Of a DNA stretch of 5,157 nt, positions 1 to 5,157 are shown piece after piece. The DNA lies in the NCBI GenBank assembly GCA_027482795.1, contig JAIXVS010000329.1, positions 1-5,157 on the forward strand. The letters run 5' to 3'. Numbering within the stretch: the first letter of the stretch is position 1; each line of letters opens with the position of its first letter. The position numbers and the translations under genes were made by a program. Below the pieces are notes generated by a model. It was not told the origin of the DNA. It saw only the letters and a list, made by a program, of their open reading frames with translations, and searched no databases. This DNA comes from Rhodobacter sp. (GTDB taxonomy: Bacteria > Pseudomonadota > Alphaproteobacteria > Rhodobacterales > Rhodobacteraceae).

Positions 1-3000
1 ATGCGGTCAGACCCATAGCCCGAACTGATGGTATCGGCCCCATCGCCGCCTTCGATCACGTCATTGCCCGCGCCGCCATAGATTGCATCGCTGTCTGCCC
101 CGCCGCGCAGGGTATCCGCGCCATCGTTGCCGCCATATAGGGTGTCATTGCCCGCATCGCCCACGATCAGATCGTCATTATTACCGCCGTCCAGCTCATC
201 AAGGCCCGCATCGCCAAAGATGCTATCGTTGCCATCGCCGCCGTAGGCGATGTCATTATCGTCCCCGCCGTAAACCAGATCGGCGTTAGCACCCGCATAG
301 AATTGATCATTGCCCGCCTCGCCGCGCAGCGTGTCATTGCCATCATCCCCGCCGATTACATCGCCAGCGCTGCCGCCATAGACCAGATCATTGCCGATGC
401 CGCCATAAAACTCGCTTTGCGCCGCAGCGCCGCGCAAGGTGTCATTGCCCGCGTCGCCGAAAAGAACATCGCGGCCCTCACCAGCAAACAGCAGATCATT
501 GCCATCGCCGCCATAAAGCACATCATTTGCCGCGCTGACTGTTTCGTTGCCCGTGTAAAGGACATCATCGCCCGCCCCGCCAAACTGCGTATCCGCGCCA
601 AGCCAGGCGTCGAGCGTGTCATTGCCATCGCCGCCGTAAACCAAATCGTCGCCCTGTTGGGCTTCGATACTGTCGTTGCCCGCACCGCCAAAGACTGTGT
701 CGGCACCTTGGTCAGCTTCGATGGTATCATTGCCCCAGCCGCCATAGGCCAAATCGTTGCCCTCGCCTGTGCGCAAAAAGTCGTTGTCGGCCACAGTGCG
801 CGGCAAGGTTTCGTCGCCGCCATAGATCGTGTCATTGCCGCCAAAGCTGTCAATGTTATCGCTGCCAGAACCACCATAGACCAGATCGCCAAAGCCAGCG
901 CCTGGGCCGAAATCACGTAAATCAGAATAAATTTCATCGGCACCATCGCCGCCAAAAATCTGATCCGCCCCAGCGTCGGCGAACACTTGATCGTTGCCCG
1001 CGCCGCCGTAGACGATATCGGCACCTATCCAGCCCAGCAGCGTATCATTGCCATTGCCGCCATCGATAAGATCGTCGCCGTCTTGCCCGTCGAGGGAATC
1101 ATTGCCATCGCCACCGAATACAGAATCGTTCCCAGTGCCCGTTTCGATAATGTCATTGCCCAGCCCGCCATAGGCGAGGTCATCGCCATCACCTGAGCGA
1201 ATGAAATCGTTGCCCGCCTCGCCCGTGATGGAATCGTTGCCGCCCAGCGCAAGGATCAGGTTATTGAGCTGATTGCCCTTGATCGTATCGGCGCCATCGG
1301 ACATCTCGATATTTTCAATCGCATCGGTCAGGCGAATTTGGGTGCCTGCGGTGACGGTTTGGGTGATATTTAGACGACTTAGATCAATGGTGTTTCCACC
1401 GCCGCTGTAGGTTGTGATGACATCCCCAAACGGGGTGCCATCAACAGTCACAAGGCGCAGCGTATCTACCCCCGCCCCACCCGTGATCGTGACTGCGCCA
1501 GATAGGCTTGCCATCTGCACTTGCAGCATGTCATTGCCCGCGTCCCCGCGCAAAAGGCCGCTTTCGCGGGCGGTCAGCGTGTCGTTGCCATCACCGCCGT
1601 TGATGGTCAGGCCCAGCGCCGTTGCGCCCATCACAGCGTCATTGCCTGCATCGGCAAAAATCACGGCTGAACTGGCTACTTCGGCCATCAGAATTTGGTC
1701 ATCGCCAAGCCCGCCGTAAATTGTGCCAGCACCCACATTGTGAATGTAAATCACATCCGCATCCGCGCCGCCGTAAATGACGGCTAGGCTTGTTTCGTCA
1801 TTATAGGAAATCGTGTCATTTCCCGCGCCGCCATCCAGCGTTTCGGCGATGGTGCTTTTGCCGCTGGTGCTGGTCAGGCTGTCTGCGCCATTGCCGCCAA
1901 ACAGACGGTCAGCATCATCGCCGCCGTCCAGCGTATCGTCGCCATCGCCACCATACAGCACGTCATTTTCCGCGCCGCCGTATAGGGTATCGCCCCCTTC
2001 ATCGCCATACAGCAGATCCACCCCGTTTGACGAAATCAGCAGATCATTATCCGCGCCGCCGCGCAGCGTATCGGCATCATTGCCGCCATAGATCGTGTCG
2101 CGGCCAGCCCCGCCTTCAAGGCTATCAGCACCCGCTTGGCCTGTTAGGGTATCATTGCCATCACCGCCAAACAGGCGATCTGCGCCATTGATTGCCCCAT
2201 CTAGGCTGTCGTTGCCCGCACCGCCATACAGCGTATCGGCCCCGTTCGCGCCCAGCAGCACATCTTGGCCGTCATCCCCAAACAGAACCGAGGCCACCGT
2301 TTCGCTGCCATCGACCCCGCCAAACAGCCTGTCTTGGCCCGCACCGCCATACATCGTGTCAAGGCCATCGCCGCCGTACAGCGTATCATCACCTGTCTCG
2401 CCATAAATGCGATCACTGCCTGCGCCGCCATAGGTTAAATCGCCTTGCGCGCCGCCGCCGATCACATCGTTAAACGCCGTGCCCATGTTCCAGCGGAAAT
2501 CGCCGCGATCTGCCGAAATGCCGATTTGCGCCAAGTTGGCCGCCGTCACCCCGCGCAGGACGATGTCATCATCGCCCAAATCGACCACACCCGTTGCCGC
2601 ATCGAACCGCGACGTCAGGAAACTGGCCAATTCCGTTGGGCCCGACGCTTCCATAGCCAAGCTGCCCGTCAGCAGAAAACGATCGCCCTGCGCCGCGCTA
2701 AAATCGGCGATTGTATCGTTGCCATCGCCCAAGCGCAGCGTAAAGATGTCAGCGTCCAGCCCGCCATAGATCAGATCATTGCCCGCCCCGCCATCCAGCG
2801 TGTCACGGCCCGCGTCGCCGCGCAGCGTGTCGCGGCCCTCCTCGCCCAGCGCCACATCATCGCCCGTGCCGCCATAGATCACGTCATTGCCCGCGCCGCC
2901 AAAAATCGTATCCTGCCCATCATCGCCCGACAAAGTATCGTCGGTGACGGTCTGTGTGGAAAACACTTGCGCGCGAATGTTGTTGCCCGAACTTGTATCT

Positions 3001-5157
3001 TCCCACGCCACCACAAAATTGCCACCCGTCAGCGCCGTGATGACGGGCATGTTTTGGTTGCCCGTCACGGTTTCATTGACCAAACGCTCTGGGCCAACCA
3101 TGGTGCCGCTGGCATCGAACACTTGCATCCGAACGGCCGTGCCTGCGGTATCGCCGCCGCTGCCGCTGGCATCTTGCCACACCACCACAAATCCGCCGCC
3201 ATCCAGCCCCGTGATGGATGGTTCCAACTGTAGCCCTGTGTTGGCCGTATTCACCCTAACTGGGCTGCCAACCGCGGCGCCTTCCGCATCATAAATCTGA
3301 ACTTGAATTTCCGAATCCGTGCCAGACCCCGTGTAATGCTGCCACGCAATCGCAAACCCGCCGCCATCCAGCGCGGTGATGGATGGTTTTTGCGCATGTC
3401 CTGCCAATACGGGCACAACGGTTGTATCCGAAACAATCCTGTCACCCTCGCCATCAATCAGCGCGAACTGCACCGCCTCAAAGGCGTTGCTAGAGGTGAA
3501 CTCAAACCACGCCACAACAAAATTGCCATTGTCCAGCGGGGCCACAACGGGGTCTTGCTGATTGCCAAGGTTGGCCTCGTTGACAACAAAACTACCCCCG
3601 CGCGGCGATCCGTCAGCATCGAAAGACTGGGCAACAATGGCATAACCTTGGTCATCGCCCGACGCGCCCGATTGATCTTCCCATGTCACAACAAAGCCGC
3701 CATCGCTTAGGGCGGTGATGGCGGGGTTGTTTTGAATGCCTGTGGTGACAGCGCTATTGACCAATATATCTGAGTCGCCCAAGCGATTGCCATCTGCATC
3801 AAACACGCGCACCATTATGTCTGCGGAACGCCCGTCCGTGCTTGAAAAGCGCCAATCCGTCCAAGCCACAGCATAGCCGCCCTCGACAAGCCCTGCCACA
3901 ACGGGTTCTAACTGCGATTCGAACGCCTCGGAATTGACCAAGGCCACGCTGCCTTGGGCGCGCCCACTGGCATCAAACTGCTGCACCTCGATATCGAAAC
4001 CACCTTGGGTTGTTGCGCCATTGTTGGCCCAAACCGCCACAAACCCGCCATCTGCCGTTGCCGCAAGCGCGGGTTGCTGGCGCACAAAACTTGGCGAGGT
4101 GTTCGAGTTTACAACGAATTCAAACCCAAGGGTCTGCACCGACGCCTCATCCCCGCGCAGCACGTCATTTCCTGCGCCGCCAAAGATGCGGTCAAACGCA
4201 TCGCCGCCCACGGTAGTATCATCGCCCGCGCCGCCATAAACGGTATCATTCCCGGCGCCGCCGAACAGAAGGTCATTGTCCGTGCCACCGTCTAGGCTGT
4301 CTTGGTCTGCGCCGCCGTACAGGCTGTCACCACCTGCCCCGCCCAGCAGCGTGTCAATGCCGCCGTCGCCCAAAAGGCTGTCATTGCCCACGCCGCCATC
4401 GACGCGGTCATTTCCACCGCCGCCGTCCAGCGTGTCATTGTCCAGCCCGCCGTACAGCGTGTCTTGATCTGCGCCGCCAAACAGGCGGTCATTGCCCGCC
4501 CCGCCATCCAGCGTGTCATTGCCGCCCTCGCCATTCAGAACATCGTTGCCCGCCTCGCCCGTAAGGCTGTCTTGATCGACCCCGCCATATAGCGTGTCTT
4601 GACCTTCCCCTCCAAGCAGCGTGTCATTGCCCGCATCGCCATTCAGCTGGTCACTGTCCACGCCACCATAAATAACATCGCGCCCCGCATCGCCAAAAAT
4701 CGTGTCATTGCCTGCAAGGCCAGAGAGGGTATCGTCGGATAAATCCGTCCCCACCATGTCCAAACTGCCGCCATACAGCAGGTCATTACCTTCGCCGCCA
4801 TCAACGCGGTCGCGCCCAGCGCCGCCATACAGCGTATCGGCACCTGTGCCACCAAAAATGCTGTCGTTGCCGCCATTGCCTTGGGCAAACAGCCCGCCCG
4901 ACAGATCATAAATCACATCCGCGTCCGACCCGCCCACAACAGTGTCACGACCTTCGCCCGCATAAAGCAGATTTCGGCCCGCGAAAACTTCGATGTGATC
5001 ATTGCCGAAATCACCATAAATGGTGTTATTGCCCGACCCGCCATAGGCGCTATCGTTGCCATTGCCGCCATACAGCAGGTTATTTCCGCCACCTGTAATC
5101 AGCGTATCGTCGCCATCCTCGCCAACAAGAGTGTCATTGCCCGACGTGCCGCCCACC
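1..5157 (-). CDS. Giant RTX (hemolysin-type calcium-binding repeat) protein, internal fragment, partial at both ends
   Basis: The minus frame whose codons end at positions 5156, 5153 and so on down to 3 is open for 1,718 codons with no stop, and both ends run off the window. About 105-110 units match the RTX nonapeptide GGxGxDxUx, for example GGAGNDRLF and GGDGNDTLD. In this family each Asp-rich turn binds Ca2+ and stacks into a parallel beta-roll, and the protein is usually exported unfolded by a type I secretion system. Order in window residues: RTX A 1-336, seven propeller-like repeats 341-734, RTX B 739-801, serralysin-like cap 802-889, RTX C 890-1095, irregular beta region 1096-1279, re-entry motif 1280-1302, RTX D 1303-1718. 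I saw no Cys and only three Lys (about residues 590, 1100, 1293), typical of a secreted acidic Ca2+-binding protein. No enzymatic motif is visible, so an adhesin, matrix or surface-layer role is possible but unproven. The RTX identity is near certain; the specific function is unknown. Confidence 0.96.
3..1250 (-). repeat. RTX block D: about 42 nonapeptide repeats, continuing past the left edge
   Basis: Window residues 1303-1718 form the longest RTX array here. Besides canonical units (GGDGNDSLD, GGNGNDTLL, GGAGNDVIE) it holds tryptophan-bearing variants (GWIGADIVY, GGWGNDTIE, AWLGADTQF). Longer loops occur around 890-935 (SDLRDFGPGAGFGDLVY), around 780-825 (DETLPRTVADND) and around 525-557 (TGNETVSAAND). 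A 75-residue stretch occurs twice, at 981-1205 and 555-779. The reading frame is still open at position 3, ending in SSGYGSDR, so the stop codon and any secretion signal lie outside the window. Confidence 0.94.
555..1205 (-). repeat. Internal segmental duplication of eight RTX units (copies at 981-1205 and 555-779)
   Basis: Two 75-residue stretches align unit for unit without gaps. The upstream copy starts FIRSGDGDDLAYGG and the downstream copy FLRTGEGNDLAYGG. By hand about 46 of 75 residues are identical. Non-consensus residues are shared at the same register: Arg at position 3, LAY at 10-12, Gln at position 41 and Trp at position 59 (GWIGAD against AWLGAD). The copies are 426 bp apart, measured start to start. 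Shared deviations from consensus argue for duplication of a block rather than chance similarity between RTX units. Confidence 0.65.
1251..1319 (-). other. RTX array entry motif (IEN...LNNLIL) within the giant CDS
   Basis: Window residues 1280-1302 read IENIEMSDGADTIKGNQLNN followed by LIL. This resembles the well-known 'IENlxlxgxaxxxGxGNxLNNxIxGnxGxN' element that marks the beginning of an RTX array in many proteobacterial proteins, leading from a preceding beta-rich domain into the first nonapeptide. It is followed directly by GGNDSITGEAGND and block D, so a new calcium-binding array starts here. Confidence 0.82.
1320..1871 (-). other. Irregular beta-rich segment with sparse RTX turns (within the giant CDS)
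   Basis: Window residues 1096-1279 are clearly less repetitive than the flanking arrays. Isolated RTX-like turns (GGAGNDTIS, GGLGDDQIL, ADAGNDAVM, GGDGNDTLT, GDAGNDMLQ, GGAGVDTLR) alternate with hydrophobic stretches lacking the glycine pattern, such as SLAVIYGG, ASSAVIFAD, ALGLTIN and LSGAVTIT. The segment ends with NTIDLSRLNITQTVTAG and IRLTDA. This looks like a wider beta-solenoid in which only one of two turns per rung is Ca2+-binding. I do not recognise a named domain; similar filler sequence precedes RTX re-entry motifs in many large RTX proteins. Confidence 0.7.
1872..2489 (-). repeat. RTX block C: about 22 nonapeptide repeats
   Basis: Window residues 890-1095 restart RTX after the cap with NMGTAFNDVIGGGAQGDLTY, then GGAGSDRIY, GETGDDTLY, GGDGLDTMY, GGAGQDRLF and so on. 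Small insertions break the nine-residue register near 2286-2325 (GGVDGSETVASVLF) and near 2184-2200 (GAINGADRLF, ten residues). Variant units with Asp or Glu at position 4 occur (GGNDADTLR, GGADNDLLI, GGAENDVLY, GGDDADRLF). The block ends at GGNGADSLT before an STSGKSTIAE loop that holds one of only three lysines seen in the window. Confidence 0.93.
2490..2753 (-). other. Internal serralysin-like RTX capping module (within the giant CDS)
   Basis: Window residues 802-889 contain the signature that usually closes an RTX array. ADIFTLRLGDGNDTIADF is followed by a GDRFLLTGSLA strand, an amphipathic stretch (ASGPTELASFLTSRFD), then VVDLGDDDIVLRGVTAANL and an end near RGDFRW. In known RTX proteins the 'DxFxFxxGdGnDxIxDFxxxxGDrIdL' element caps the beta-roll and promotes Ca2+-dependent folding, and it generally lies near the C-terminus. 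Here the frame stays open and another 829 or more residues follow. I assign it by motif resemblance only; it could also act as an internal spacer between two beta-rolls. Confidence 0.75.
2754..2942 (-). repeat. RTX block B: short array of about 7 nonapeptide repeats
   Basis: Window residues 739-801 resume RTX units straight after the last propeller-like repeat: DDTLSGDDGQDTIF, GGAGNDVIY, GGTGDDVAL, GEEGRDTLR, GDAGRDTLD, GGAGNDLIY. The array then runs into the cap module through GGLDADIF. Seven units is the size of the short RTX arrays in serralysin-type proteins. Together with the cap that follows, it looks like a complete small RTX C-terminal module placed in the middle of a larger protein. 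Confidence 0.93.
2955..4136 (-). repeat. Seven tandem 55-60 residue repeats, predicted seven-bladed beta-propeller-like domain
   Basis: Window residues 341-734 contain no RTX units but seven copies of a longer repeat. The approximate pattern is a VN strand, then QxxPxITAL, then GGFVVxW, a polar acidic loop, I.AQ.FDxxG and a G-containing turn. Each copy has a core tryptophan, at residues 376, 432, 492, 550, 605, 660 and 718, spaced 56, 60, 58, 55, 55 and 58. The FDADGN and FDASG hairpins recur at the end of copies 1-3, 5 and 6. The first copy begins with an FVVN strand and the last stops after AQVFS, an arrangement compatible with ring closure between ends. Comparable repeats are common in alphaproteobacterial RTX proteins. 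The propeller fold and any ligand binding are inferred from copy number and strand pattern; the repeats themselves are directly visible. Confidence 0.85.
4149..5156 (-). repeat. RTX block A: about 35 tandem nonapeptide calcium-binding repeats
   Basis: Window residues 1-336 are almost continuous nine-residue RTX units, such as GGTGADTLY, GGAGRDRVD and GGEGNDLLY. The array is interrupted by two longer loops: a DVIYDLSGGLFAQ loop near 4890-4930 and GGSLDMVGTDLS near 4737-4775. A subset of units carries Asp instead of Gly at position 4 (GGADQDTLY, GGLDNDTLD, GGVDQDSLT), and these recur at regular spacing. The block ends at GNDVLRGDEAS just before the propeller-like region. In the RTX family such arrays form a Ca2+-dependent parallel beta-roll; the number of bound ions here is inference. 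The block begins outside the window. Confidence 0.95.
4236..4559 (-). repeat. Tandem duplication of a six-unit (162 bp, 54-residue) RTX block
   Basis: The units at 4398-4559 and those at 4236-4397 align in register without gaps, with about 36 of 54 residues identical by hand. Both halves carry the same unusual pair in positions 4 and 5: GGADQDTLY then GGLDNDTLD in the first, GGADQDSLD then GGTDNDLLF in the second. A GGxGND unit with Val at position 8 follows in each (GGGGNDRVD, GGAGNDTVY). The exact 162 bp offset and shared non-canonical Asp at position 4 suggest tandem duplication of six units. Confidence 0.55.

Noticed and set aside
303..920. Plus-strand open frame of 205 codons rich in Ala and Ile
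   Set aside because: It is antisense to RTX block D. Its repeating AAIxxIIA pattern is just the complement of GGxGNDxI codons in another frame; it has no domain and no independent start context.
356..1024. Minus-strand open frame of 222 codons rich in Met, Ala and Thr
   Set aside because: It lies on the same strand as the real gene but in a different frame. Its MAAMAMI-type repetition is the out-of-frame reading of GGNGND codons.
2445..3233. Plus-strand open frame of 262 codons, the longest complete start-to-stop frame
   Set aside because: It overlaps the cap, RTX block B and part of the propeller on the opposite strand. The minus frame shows clear family motifs, while this one shows only Ala/Arg-rich complement sequence.
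2955..4136. A separate gene in the non-repetitive middle region
   Set aside because: The minus RTX frame passes through it without any stop or frame change, and the region encodes seven in-frame repeats joined directly to RTX units on both sides.
1..5157. A CRISPR array or non-coding satellite, suggested by the short periodic repeats
   Set aside because: Repeats are spaced by 27 bp with no unique spacers of uniform length, vary at third codon positions, and translate to a continuous RTX frame.
1..5157. tRNA, rRNA, promoter, terminator or insertion-sequence features
   Set aside because: I saw no cloverleaf, hairpin-plus-T-run, transposase motif or inverted terminal repeats. The window is coding sequence throughout.

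Overview
The whole window is the inside of one very large protein-coding gene on the minus strand. Reading the reverse complement from position 5156 down to position 3 gives 1,718 consecutive codons with no stop. Neither the true start nor the stop is present, so the gene runs past both edges. The product is a giant RTX protein (hemolysin-type calcium-binding repeats, consensus GGxGxDxUx, U hydrophobic). By hand count there are roughly 105-110 nonapeptide units. Such proteins are normally secreted by a type I (ABC/MFP/TolC) system and fold outside the cell on binding Ca2+. No catalytic domain, HExxH protease motif, transporter gene or C-terminal secretion signal lies in the window.

Layout in translation order (right to left on the + strand): RTX block A, about 35 units (5156-4149). 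Then seven non-RTX repeats of 55-60 residues, each with a GGFVVxW core, resembling a seven-bladed beta-propeller (4136-2955). Then RTX block B, about 7 units (2942-2754). Next comes an internal serralysin-like capping module, a type of sequence usually found near the C-terminus of RTX proteins (2753-2490). Then RTX block C, about 22 units (2489-1872), and an irregular hydrophobic beta-rich stretch with sparse RTX turns (1871-1320). A classic RTX re-entry motif, IENIEMSDGADTIKGNQLNN, follows (1319-1251). RTX block D, about 42 units (1250-3), continues past the left edge.

The protein is extremely acidic and polar: I found no cysteine and only three lysines in 1,718 residues. The DNA is GC-rich, and the 'VNxxTxGxQxxPxITAL..GGFVVxW' repeats next to RTX arrays are most familiar to me from marine Alphaproteobacteria such as Rhodobacterales. 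This taxonomic placement is inference, not proof.

There are no RNA genes, promoters, terminators, insertion sequences or CRISPR arrays that I can support. Every open frame on the + strand, and every short minus-strand frame, is a shadow of the repetitive RTX coding sequence. The most interesting points are the propeller-like island inside the RTX solenoid, the internal cap followed by a second RTX half (suggesting fusion or domain shuffling), and two segmental duplications whose repeat register is preserved.
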